A DNA stretch of 64,000 nt from Plecoglossus altivelis. Taxonomy: Eukaryota; Chordata; Actinopteri; Osmeriformes; Plecoglossidae. Where the stretch lies: positions 10,012,601-10,076,600 of the forward strand of contig BROE01000010.1 of NCBI GenBank assembly GCA_036571765.1, in the 5' to 3' direction. Position numbers and translations under genes: made by a program. The notes beneath the pieces were generated by a model. That model saw only the letters and a list, made by a program, of their open reading frames with translations. It had not been told where the DNA came from and made no database searches. Shown piece after piece: positions 1-11,122 of this stretch (the first letter of the stretch is position 1; every line of letters begins with the position of its first letter).

Positions 1-2057
1 TTGGTTGCACTCACCCACACAGGAGTAACCTGAGTAGAAAATGCAACCCATATGAGCTAGAAACATGTTGGCCTTGGAGGAAGTTCACTGTAGATGTGGT
101 CAACTGCATTTTTCTGGTGTAAAAACGCAGACAGATACTTAATTGTAACGAATGTAGATAGGATCATTGACCCTGGACGGGATGTGAAGTGAGACATACT
201 CTTTATTAATTTTGCATGGAATGTTAATGGAATATTCAACGCCAGTTCATTGATAGGCATCATCAGTCCCCATGCTTGAAAGACTTATAAAGATCAAATT
301 TAATAATTGATTGATCCATGCATCATTTACAGTTTTAAATTGCGGTCTCGACCATTGAAAATAGAGACTAGTGATGGAAACTTAAAGTCCTGACAGGAAG
401 CCTTTTTTTATTTCAAAGTTTGGGTATGGGAATATTGCCTTGTTTGTTGTAGAAGTTTGATCGAATACTCCCCAAATTCTCTATGGAAAGTGAAATCCGC
501 GTCTCAAATCATTCACCTCATGTACCATGTGCAGAACTGTGCTGTGCTTATTTCACACTGCTGACAACATTCCGACATCCTAGTCTGCACAAAGAGAGGA
601 CGTTCTACACCGGCTTGTTATGCTCTTTTGACAACAATCAAACCTGTTTGGTCTCTCAGCTGAGGCTTACTTCCTATAACCCTGAATCCTTGAGGAGAAT
701 CTTCCATGTGTGTCTCCCATCCAGCGTCGTTCCACTCAACAACTGCTAAGTGCAAAATCAATATTTTACCAAGGTAGTGAAAGGGCCTCAAAAACAATGG
801 CTGCCCACAAGGCCATGACCTGCATTATTTATCTCTTCTTCCCTTCCTAAGTCAGTCCTCACACACCCTAGAGGAACAAGGGCTGTGCAACTTTGACAAA
901 CTTTAGAGAGACGTCCTGTACTTCTCATCCATCACTCCAGGCACACTTCTGTATTTCAAGATGTTTGTTCCTATCTCTGTTGCCCAGGTGGGAATGAGTG
1001 GAGAGGACTGATAGAATACTGAACAGGAAACAGAACGTTACCTTGGACATGACAAAGGGTGTTAAGCACACGTCCAGCTGACACAACTTCAAAATAAATT
1101 CAAGTAATACAACTGCCAGCCGCAATGGCAGATTCCTCCTAAAAATTACAACACATTGTCAAATTCTGATGTCAGAGATTTGACTTTCACTTCTGACAAA
1201 GGAATTGAATACCGTATCAAAAAATCAGAATTGGTAAGTACATTTCAACTTGCAGAATCCTAAAACTCTCTATACAACTGACAGAGGAATCCTCAAAGCC
1301 CAGATGCCCATGACAAGAGAGAGCACGCGAAAACACGACAAATGACTCTTTGCGATTCAAGCAGGATTGATTTAATCGCCATCTCATAATACACAATTTG
1401 CCATGGTCCCAAAAATATGCATGCGTGAAAATGGCCTGAGCAGAGCACATCACTTCAATCAGCAGCCAGCCAGGCAGCAAAAGCCTCACTAATAACCTCT
1501 CAGAATCAGATACGGACTGATTAACCATCACGCCACAGTGCAACACCCAATCTTAGCAAATGACAACCTCTAGATTCCAGTCACTTCATAGAGAAGGACA
1601 TGCATCTCGAAAGTGAGAAATGATGAAGAGGGATTTGAGATTGAAACACCTGTTGAAGTCTGCAAAAAGACTGTTTGTGAAGTGCGTTGCAAGTCTCTGC
1701 GCTAATGCAGCGCACACAGCTGTGAATGTATATTGAGAGGAGACATTCAGTCTCAACATTAAGTATAATTACAGCCTTTTCACGTGAATTAGTAGGTCAT
1801 CTTTGATGAATGATTTACTTTCAGCTGGCTGGCGTGGGGAGTGAACTCTCTGTGCACAGGGTTCCGGTCTTTTTACAAGCTGAGTTTCTGGGAGAGAGGT
1901 GCAGAGGGACAGAAAGGCAGAGGCGAGCCAACAGTTCTGCTTTTCTCTTTCTCCTCAGTGGGATGGCGGACAAAAAGGGCCAAACAAAGGTGTCCAGTTC
2001 TCCCTGCTGTCATGTGTACTGGGAGAGAATAAATAATTATTCTAATTAGGCAACATG

Positions 2058-2094
<37 letters not shown>

Positions 2095-4680
2095 GCTGAA
2101 GGTGAGCAGTCGCCAAGTGTCTCCAAGCCATGAAAATATGTCTGCCACCCAGAGGCTCTTCTACAGTAATTACCACCTGTCTCCAGGACAGACTCAGCCT
2201 GCGATCATGTGGTCGAGGGTGGAGAAGAGGTGGACAGGCCCAGGACAGAGCATTCTTTTTCCAGCCATACCAACAGGATCACTGAAGACAAAGATCAGAT
2301 TTATCCAGTGGAAAGTACAACTGGCGATCACTAGTGCCGTCAAAATTCCATTCACGTCGATAAGAAAGAAATTGGCAAGCTTGGCTTGATATACAAGCCA
2401 AGCATTTACAGCAGGAAAAGCATTGCGACCGCCTGCACTCGCAAAGTACTGACAGTAAACTCCACAGTTCTGCCGTGTGACATCACATCCTGCCAGGCTT
2501 GAGGGGGACGATCTGGAACATCACCCTGGACCTTGCTGCAGTGTCACCTTTCCAGTGGACCAGTCACACAGTCGGGGTTGACATCCTCAGAGACCCTGCT
2601 GGGAAAGCCTTCACTGACACTGTGCTGTCTGCGAAACCATGGGTCACTCTTTGGGGAGTGAGAAGAGAAGTATCTGTAAAAACACCGGGACACCAAAAAG
2701 GGACTCTGAACACTAATCCAGGCTGGTTTCTAAAGTAGAATATGCAATGAAAATGTTAAACTGTCTGAGAACCTTAACACCAATAAAGTACAGCATATGA
2801 CAGTACAGTATATAGTTTGTCATCTGTGTTCTTTGGCAAGCTTTTCTAGATCCCCTCATCTAATGAACTTCTGGTTTGTTTAGAGTAGATGTCCGCAGAG
2901 GCTGTGTATTTGGAGCAGATCACTGAGTAGGTCAGCATATGCATTCGGGGCTTGTATAAGAGAAAAACGATATATCTCTGTCAGGTCCATCAAATTCACT
3001 CTCTCTCAAACAATCACACACACACACACTCACAGACAAGCCAAACTGTCTCCATTTGGTTCAGTGCCAGGTCAGCTAAAATGGAAAAAAGGTCTGCTTA
3101 GTTCTAACAGTCAGCTCTCACTGCAGGCAAACATCTGGACGAATGAGCTGTGTTGCTGTTAGGAGAAGCAAAATCTTTGTTTCACTGACGCAGTTAGCTT
3201 TGACTTTGCATGTCCTTTGCACTAGTTTAACTTGCAGGAAATTGCATATTCTGTAAAGATGTTGCTCAGCCAGTGCTTAGTCACTGTCCTCTGTGGGAAG
3301 GTGTTCTCCTTTGCATTTACCTCTTAGCCTCCAAGCCCCCTATTGAACCAGAACAGTAGTTTGAAGAATCTGCTTCGATTGGATTATCTAATACATGAAA
3401 CAAGGACAGAGTGCCTTGTCCTAGCAGTCATTTATCAAAAAGAGAGAGAAAGAAGAAAAATAGAAAAACAGAAAGAAAGACAGAAATACAGACAGACAGA
3501 AAAAAAAATCTAAATCAGATCTCTGTGAGAACTGAAAAGTCACTATGTCTGCAGGGAATATCACAATGTTTCAGACAATTACAAGCCCCTGTGTGAGGGA
3601 GAGAGCACACATCATGCTGGCACAATATTTGTATCGGGGATTGTTAGACCAATCGTCCCTGGCAGCAATAACACTCTCTGAGACACCCACTAGTGTCTGA
3701 GATTCTGCTAGAGGCATTGTTCAACCTGATTGTCACACTGGAAACTAAACAGGAAATAGCTCTCAGCCAGTCAAAAGTAGCTACACTACAGCATGTCGCC
3801 TAGGAAACAGAGAGAGCACTGTGCAACGAGAGGGAAAATATGTGGCCCTGATGAGGTACTTATCGAACGTGCAGTTTTGTTTTCCAACTAAACACCCCTG
3901 AGGGATATTTCGTTTCGGAGGAATATTTTGTGGCAGTTGTTTTTTGTTTGTTTGTTTATCTGTTTCAGACGTGAAACTGAAACTCATTCGAAGGCTTGAG
4001 ACATGAGACTGAAATTTGGGAGTTGAAATGTCTTGGTGTTTGTTGTCTAGATCCAAGGTCTTCGTTCTCTCTCACTCAAATGTTGAAGGACAATTTCTCT
4101 CAATTCCATCTCATGGTCTAGCATGAAGCATTCATCATTCAACCCTGTAAAGCACTACTGCGTAAAAACCTCCTAAATTATGTACGAGGCAGTAAGTCAT
4201 CTGTGCCAGATTTCATGACAGCTGACATGGGCTGATCAACGACTTAGATGGGTGCTAGGAGACTGTGCATGACATCTATGATCTATGGTTGTATATGATC
4301 TGTCATGCCTCTATGCAGTGGTTTGTAATTCCTGCAGGCCAGAGCTGAAAAGTGATTCATCATGCACCATCACAGATGCAGAATCCCAATGATTTGTCCT
4401 AGGTTTTTGGTTGAAGTTGTCCCAACTGGAGAGACTAGCCACAGACCTTCAAAACCAGTTGGTCTAGGAAGGACTTGCTCGCATGATGTACTTTGAGGTG
4501 TGACTCGGAAGCTGAAAGTCAACGACATTTCCTTGAAGCCTGGAATCAGCCGGAAAGCTCACTGCTGAAGCATGGCAGACCAGAGGAATCCAGTTTGCTT
4601 CAGGTGAAACAGACAGGAAAATATAAGATCTAAGATAGGGCTTAGCATATCACCAGACACCGCACCGCCGGTTGCCGCTA
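1..4680. other. Left intergenic region, no gene recognised
   Basis: Only short chance ORFs are present and none shows a recognisable domain or splice-consistent similarity. Repeats include (GT)15 at 2061-2090 and a GAAA/GACA-rich stretch at about 3425-3508. In human HCCS lies convergently downstream of ARHGAP6, but no HCCS exon was seen in this window. Confidence 0.6.
2061..2090. repeat. (GT)15 microsatellite
   Basis: Uninterrupted GT dinucleotides in intergenic sequence. Confidence 0.95.
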
Positions 4681-4688
4681 ACTATTTT

Positions 4689-5090
4689 TTAGGCTTGCCT
4701 TGGAATCGACCGTGGCGAGGGAATAAGTGGAGGAAGAGACAGCAAGTCAGAGCCGCAGGTTAGAGAGAGCGGGAAGAGAGGAGATGATAAGACAGAGCTG
4801 TGAGAGTTGAGAGCTATCAACGGTTGAGAGAGAGTTATCGAGATCCCTTGCTCAAAAGCAGAGCTTGACTGAGACGGATAGGGGAGAGGAGGGGGAAGGA
4901 GGGGGGGAGGGTGGGTGGTATAGAGAGGGAGCGAGAGGAGAGGGGGGAGGAGAGGATAGGAACAGAGAGTTGTGATGGGAGAGGAGGAGACAGAAAGACA
5001 GAGAGGAGGGAGAGAGACAGGGGAGAGGACAGAGGGGAAGAGAATGGGGAGAGAGGAGGGAGGGGCGGGGGGGTCTGGTCTTTCGTCTGG
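4689..5090. repeat. Polypurine (GGA/GA-rich) tract
   Basis: The plus strand is overwhelmingly A and G, densest from 4870 to 5080, with GGAGA, GGGGA and GAGAGA units. On the opposite strand it reads as Ser/Pro/Leu-rich chance ORFs. Such tracts can form H-DNA or G-quadruplex structures. There is no sign of coding selection. Confidence 0.85.
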
Positions 5091-5331
5091 GGTCAGGTTT
5101 CGGGGCTGTGTGCATCTTGAACTCCTTGATGCTCCAGAACTGCAGCAAGGGTCGTCTTGTCTGTGCATAGTAATAGATAGCGCAACTGTCGATGCATGTT
5201 CGTTAGACGCTGTTGGTTTACTTGTATTTAGTGGGTCACGATTTAGGAAATGGCAACGTTTTTTTCCGGCCTGCATAACATTTTCTTTCTGGTCAATCGT
5301 AGGTGGCACCTAGTCATACGAGGTTAACGCA

Positions 5332-5520
5332 ATTGCATGAGTTGGACTTATTATTGTTGGTCCTATTGGTATAGATATTACAATCCGTAGACGCCTTTCT
5401 CTGGGCCTTCCCTAGACAGAAGACACGATGTGGGCCCATCAAGATATAGCAAAAGAATAGGGCAAACCATGGCTCTAAACAGCACTGAAAATGGTACTAT
5501 ACGTCTTCCACTTATCAGCT
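5332..5520. other. Short unassigned stretch
   Basis: Nothing recognisable was found. It joins the polypurine tract to the CpG-dense block. Confidence 0.4.
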
Positions 5521-5521
5521 G

Positions 5522-5745
5522 CTCATGCGCATGAGTAGTGTCTTCATTGCCATAGTGGCCGCCATCTATTCGGCGGTCAGTTGGGTGTCTAGGATCAGGC
5601 ATCTCTGCGGTCGTTCGCACATGATGCCCAAGGAGAGGACATGTGGAGGTTCTTGGGCGGGTGATCATTTCGCAAATGCTCCGGGCTACGCCACTCCAGG
5701 GGCGTGCGGATTCGAACGTGTTCGATAGTGTGGGTCCGGGATTGA
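5522..5745. promoter_or_regulatory. CpG-dense block with YY1-like and NRF1-like sites
   Basis: This stretch has roughly 20 CpG dinucleotides in about 220 bp, while its neighbours are CpG-poor. It starts with the perfect 14-nt palindrome CTCATGCGCATGAG (5522-5535), similar to an NRF1 half-site pair. GCCGCCATCT (5558-5567) follows, the reverse complement of the YY1 core AGATGGCGGC. This combination is typical of housekeeping promoters. No adjacent first exon could be recognised on either strand, so the call is inferential. Confidence 0.4.
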
Positions 5746-5759
5746 GCGTCTTTCCCTCT

Positions 5760-8254
5760 TCCTTTGCCTCACGCTGCTAAAACAGCTCCGAATGAGCCAT
5801 CTTCAAGCCGCAATGGCAATAGGCCATGTGCCCTAAGTGGGACACAAATCACAGTCAGTCCCTGTCCCAGCCACAAACATGCTGTAGACAAGCCAGTGGT
5901 GCAGCCCATCTGCCCGTTTGTTTACCAAGTATGCCAGTGCTTTTGATTCATGGCTGTCTTTGGTCCAGAAATAAATACACACAAAAAATTCCAAATCTAG
6001 CCTACAGCTAAATCAAGCTATTAAGCTCATGTGGAATATGTTAGTGGGTTTCCGTGACCAAGAGGAAACAGAAATGTTCACATTTTACTCACTGCACTGC
6101 TAAAAAGTAATGATGGGGTTCAAAATAGGACCTAAACTTAGTGTTAGAACTACAAACACTTGACTGCTCTAGGGCAATGCATGATGGGGAATGAAGTACA
6201 TAAATGCTTTGCTGGCAGATAAGTCATATTGAGTTCAACTTGATCTGCAAAACAGCACACATGCATGTCTTAGAAATAGTCTGAGTTGTAGTGTTGAACT
6301 AAAATACATTACGCAAAATATTTGAAATCGCATTTTAAATCCCTTTTCCTGCACATGGCAGATGCCAGTCGCACACCACACACGCAAGATGAATGGGTCA
6401 AAATCCAGTGAAAATACCCGAAATGAGTTGACAAGCAGCTCAAAGAGAACAACTGTTTACAACCCTGCAGCACCAAATAAACAAAGTTAAACACTGTCAT
6501 GCAAGAAAGCAACCTAGTGCCTATTCTATTGTGTTCTCCAGCAGCATAATACTATTAGGAACCATGTCATTAGACACAGAATGAAAGCTGCTTTGTGTTC
6601 TTTGTCATGGTCCAGGCAAAGGGTATTTCGAATCAGGCTCATATCCAGCAAACAGGCTCTGGTATGAGCCAAAAAAGGACAAAGGAACAAGAGCTAAATA
6701 CATAGTCAGATTCCCTGTCCTCTGTCTACCACACAGTGATAATAGACATGAACAATGCAAAGCTGAAAACAACTGGTCAATTTCACACTTTGGCAGTCGG
6801 CAACACAGCATCATTTCACATTATCCTATAGCGGCATTATTTGAACTTTAATTGAAAATATGAAATGTGTCACTGCTGCAATAGGCTTCAGTTAATACGG
6901 AATTTATGCTAAGAAGTACAGTTCTTCTCTATCACTGTATCAGCTAAACTCTTTCAAGCATTGTAAAGCTGAAGCTAAATGTGTTTTGTGATTGAATCAC
7001 ATTCTCTGCCACTACAGAAGGTTGGTGGGGCACAGAATAAAATGCTCTTAATCAACCTGTCTGGTAAAATAAAGGTAAGATAAACAGTCCATAGAGTCTG
7101 TGCTCTTGATGCTTGGGTCTTTTAAGGAAAGGAAAAATACACTGTAGGCAGTCAGGAATGCGTGTGGTCATCTTTTTGAGGAAACACATTTTTCCACTTT
7201 TATTTTCAACATTGGAAGAGGAGGGTTTTCCACAGAACTTCGCTGTGTGGGAAGAGCCTTGGACAACAGACGGAACAGAACCACAGACGGGTGTGGTTCT
7301 AGGAACCACTTCACAAGGCCGAGAGGTTTCTGTTAGCCTTGGGTCTCGCTCCAGTTCCAAACCAGGACTTCCAAACTGGAGGCAGGAACCTTGGTAATGG
7401 GCTGAATGCTATCCTATAACTCTCTGCCCCACTGTGGCCTGGTAGTGGTATATGTTCCCCATTAACAACAAGTTGGACTGCATTGAACACATGATTTTCA
7501 TGACAAACTGGTTTGGTTTAAAAGCATAAAAATCGAATCCGGGCAGTTTATACTTTATAGAAATAAGCTAAACAACATGTTAAGACATAATCCAGTGTAT
7601 GACAGACCTACAAAACTCTAGTGGACTCAAGTGTGACTCTGTGTGCACCAGTACTGGTCTCCTGAAGAGACTAAAGACGAGCTAAGTGTCCCTAGACTGT
7701 ATGCCTCTGGTCATGGCACACACACTTTCACAGATAATTATCACTTCATTACTTTATAGGTTGTGGTTGATAATCCCCCTGAAAGTTCATATCCAGATCT
7801 TATGTTGCTGTAAGGGGCCTTGGAAAGGTTCCAGATTCACAGAGGCATTTAAGCCTCAAGAATGAAATCTTTTAATCTGAGGTTGTTTTTTTAATTATAT
7901 AGAGATCCCCTCTTCTCCTCTCCCTTCATCTCTCTCAGTGTCCACCTACGCGAAGATGCAGAATCCTTTGGGCTGTAACCACAAGCTTGTGGTATTTTGG
8001 AGCGTACTCATTTCTTCACAGCATAATACCGACAAACAAAACCATGCACTTCCAGATATTTGCCAACCAAATGTGAGGTTGTCAACAGATTTTCCACACA
8101 ATGCTAGAGTACAGCTATAGACTGCCCTCTAGTGGTTGTCCTCTGTAACAGTCTGACGGTGGATGATAGGTGCCTCAATGGATGGAGATTGCTTCAGATA
8201 CAAACCCAGCTAAGACAGACATGACACTAAACCTGCCAATCAACAACAAAAAAC
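5760..8254. other. Intergenic sequence downstream of arhgap6
   Basis: AT-rich unique sequence without a recognised exon, RNA gene or transposon. A TTTATT (AATAAA on the minus strand) near 7200 could serve as a distal arhgap6 poly(A) signal. Confidence 0.45.
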
Positions 8255-10160
8255 TAAACACTTTTTACTCTCATGTTTAATACAAACATGACACATCCAA
8301 GATGGCATTCATTACAAAAGCAGACATTTGATCAAAACATCTTTTCAGAGTGCTGGAGTAAAAACCGTTATGCCTATATTACAATACTGAGTAACAGACA
8401 ATAAAAAAAGATCACAAGATACAAAATAATTGGCAAATTATGTGGTACCAAATGATTGACCAAAAAACTGGATTTATGGCACATTAGACTCCACTCCGGG
8501 GTACTGGAAGGTGCTTAAAAAGAAAAACCGCTGATATATATATTTTTCCTTTTCATAAAATGATGAGCTTGGATTGCGTACTTAGAAAGCTCTGTCACCA
8601 TAGGAACAATTACATGTAGAAATATATGTGTCTGCTGTGTGCGAACAACCAAAACGTCTCAAATACAGATCTGAGTCACCCGGTTGGTCTCAGTCGAGTG
8701 AATATCTAAAGCATTTGAGGAAAAACATGAACCACTTGACCCACAATCAACGTGCAATATTTGCCAGCAAATATCCACTTTACTCTGTAATTAAAGTGTG
8801 TTAGCAACCAAAGGATATCCATGTGGCAGGAAAGGTTTGAACTATATTGCGATTGATTCTCAGTACGTTTGTTTTGATCTCTTTTGAAAAAATATTTATC
8901 CATGCAGTACTAACATTGACATCCAACAGATCCATCTGAAATAACTAAGCCGACCAAATCTTTGCCGCGTCCTGCACTGATCATGCGACAGAGCTACTGC
9001 CGTGAGAGGCCATAGATGTCCGGAATACTGAAGAAAACGTACTAAAATGGTTGTGACTTTAATCCTTACCTTGAGAATGTCGGAGAGCTAGGTTTTCAGG
9101 TCGTGATGCGTCAGACAACTCAAAGACTTCAAGTCAAGTGGACAACAACGAACATAGGAGATCACAACTTCTTGTTACGTTGAGGACTTTGGCACAGTTC
9201 CTGTTTCTTAGTGCTAATCACAGTAAAAGCTTCTACAGACACTTAAGCTTTTTACATTCAAAAGAGACCAAATTTGAGGTTGAGCCACACAAGTTACCTT
9301 TGCTGCTGGGAAAATACAGTTACTCTTAGGTAGGTTCATATGAATATATGTTGACATTATACTTTATAATATATAGTATATACAAACTGTTTGCCAATGT
9401 GTTCTCAAGGTTAACTGTTCCATCCCAGGTATTCTTGATGTTGAAGATATGCTCTATGTAAGCTTATACTGTGTGTACAGACCTTCATTCTGAGCTATGC
9501 TTGCAGTAAATAGACCTATTTGTATCTCAGCAGCAAATACTAACAAGTATTAGGAGGCAATGTCTTGGCAGAGTTTATATAGAGATCATATTATGTTGTA
9601 AAATTTACTGATTTATAATATGAGAGAGAAACTTCACCAGCTTTGGTTGGATAACCCACGCATTTCTTCCTAATTGTTTATATGTTCCTATTTGTATAAA
9701 CGTAATGATGGTTGCCAGACATCGACCTTTCTTTCCACAATGCATCATCGCAGCCATAGACTGTGATGTGATTTAAACAGAAATGTAAATAACATACAAA
9801 AACTCATTTGGATCGAATTCATCAACATTAGGTTTGAGGTAAGTCTTGTGGACAGTTAATTTTGATACCTTCTATAAAACACCTTGAATGAAATTGTGAA
9901 AAAAAACGGATCGATTCATGATAAGCATACAAACACGTAAAAACATGACACAACCAATAATGGATCACTCATATAGCATACTAGGGGGAACAGTAGTGGG
10001 TGTGTGTACAGGACACAAGTGTGTATACAAAGAGAGGCAGCAGCTGCACATGTAAACAACGCCATGGCGCCATGTTTTAGAGAAGGACAGAGGAGAGGAC
10101 GGAGGTGGGCAGGGGGGGGTTAGCTGGGAGGGGCGGGCTTAGGTTTCCCATCCCTCCAGT
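8255..10160 (-). other. arhgap6: Probable arhgap6 3' UTR
   Basis: About 1.9 kb of AT-rich, gene-free sequence follows the stop codon. On the minus strand it contains AU-rich stretches and a Pumilio-type TGTATATA at 9384-9377. It ends near an ATTAAA at 8281-8276, followed by a T/GT-rich stretch (8262-8225) that suits a cleavage downstream element. The poly(A) site is inferred; a later TTTATT (AATAAA on the minus strand) near 7200 would be an alternative end. Confidence 0.55.
8276..8281 (-). terminator. arhgap6: Candidate poly(A) signal ATTAAA for arhgap6
   Basis: The plus strand reads TTTAAT, giving ATTAAA on the transcribed strand, the commonest variant of AATAAA. It is followed within 15-50 nt by a run rich in T and GT, as expected of a vertebrate 3' end. 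This rests on sequence context only. Confidence 0.45.
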
Positions 10161-10747
10161 TCACACCAGCGTTTCCGGGAGCGTGTCTGCGTTCTCAGAC
10201 GACAGGAGTTGCCAGATCTGCCAGCGGTCCCTCTGCCAGTCTTGCCACTCTGGGCTCATGGGCACCATGGTGTCTGCAGCGGAGGGGGATGGGGAAGCAG
10301 AGGCGGAGTTCTGCAGCGTCGGCCTCCCGCCCTGCAGGGGAAGCCGGAGGCTGGAGGGAGCTGGCACCTGGGGGAGCTGGGAGGCTGTGAGAGGGGGCCG
10401 GGGAGACAGGCTATAGGGAGGCGGGGAGCGCCCATCATTGCGCAGGTTACCCATCAAGGCGGGACTGAGCCGAGTTCCACTGCCCTGTGGAAGGTCCTCG
10501 GTGCTGCTCCCTGCTGATTGGTCATTCAGGTGAGCAGTCATGGGGTTAAGGCTGAGCTGGAGGCGTCGCCGCCCTGCCAAGCCCTGGGGGCTGCTGCACA
10601 CACGGGTCACAAGGGGATGGGGCCGGATCTCGGCCACACCCAGTGAGGTCTGGGTCCGTCGTACCAGCTGCCTGGCGTCACCTTGGAGACCGTCCAGTCC
10701 TTCCTGCGAGCTGCGGGAGCTACCCTCAGACATGTTACCATGGGAAC
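10161..10747 (-). CDS. arhgap6: arhgap6 terminal coding exon 13 (residues 733-927 and stop)
   Basis: The acceptor CTCCAG|GTTCCC opens a long Ser/Pro-rich tail that contains SPPPYSLSPRPPLT. It ends with WQDWQRDRWQIWQLLSSENA and PETLV before TGA at 10163-10161. The C terminus is almost identical to human ([20 protein letters not shown] then PETLV). That identity confirms the gene and the terminus. The middle of this exon is poorly conserved and probably disordered. Confidence 0.96.
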
Positions 10748-11074
10748 CTGGAGACAGAGACATTCATCATGTCAAAGAGGCTTTTGTTTATGCAAACATG
10801 TGTCCCAGAAAAGTATAGTTAGACTCTTGATTCCTAGGCAAGGAATATTATCTCACAATTTCTTTTTTTTTCTTTTTCTTTTTTAACGATATTACATTCA
10901 AATGATAGAATAAGCGGTAAAGTAATTATACATCTTCATCATAAGAGTACCTGTGTATGACTGATCCTTAAGTCCTGGCTTCAGAGTGGAATGCCAGGCT
11001 CCCCAGATATTAGCATGTTCCTCTGTTATTGTGTCTGATGGAAACACAGAATGTTTTAGAATCTGCTTGGAGTT

Positions 11075-11122
<48 letters not shown>

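Noticed and set aside
4689..5309. 206-residue minus-strand ORF rich in Ser, Pro and Leu
   Set aside because: It is the translation of a polypurine tract; the composition is low-complexity, there is no domain, and the overlapping frames are equally open.
5705..5725. GTTCGAATCC (minus strand), resembling a tRNA T-loop
   Set aside because: The flanking bases do not form the T stem and no D or anticodon arm is present, so it is not a tRNA or a clear tRNA-derived SINE.
10105..10818. Plus-strand ORFs antisense to ARHGAP6 exon 13
   Set aside because: They are shadows of a GC-rich coding exon; the minus strand matches the ARHGAP6 C terminus.
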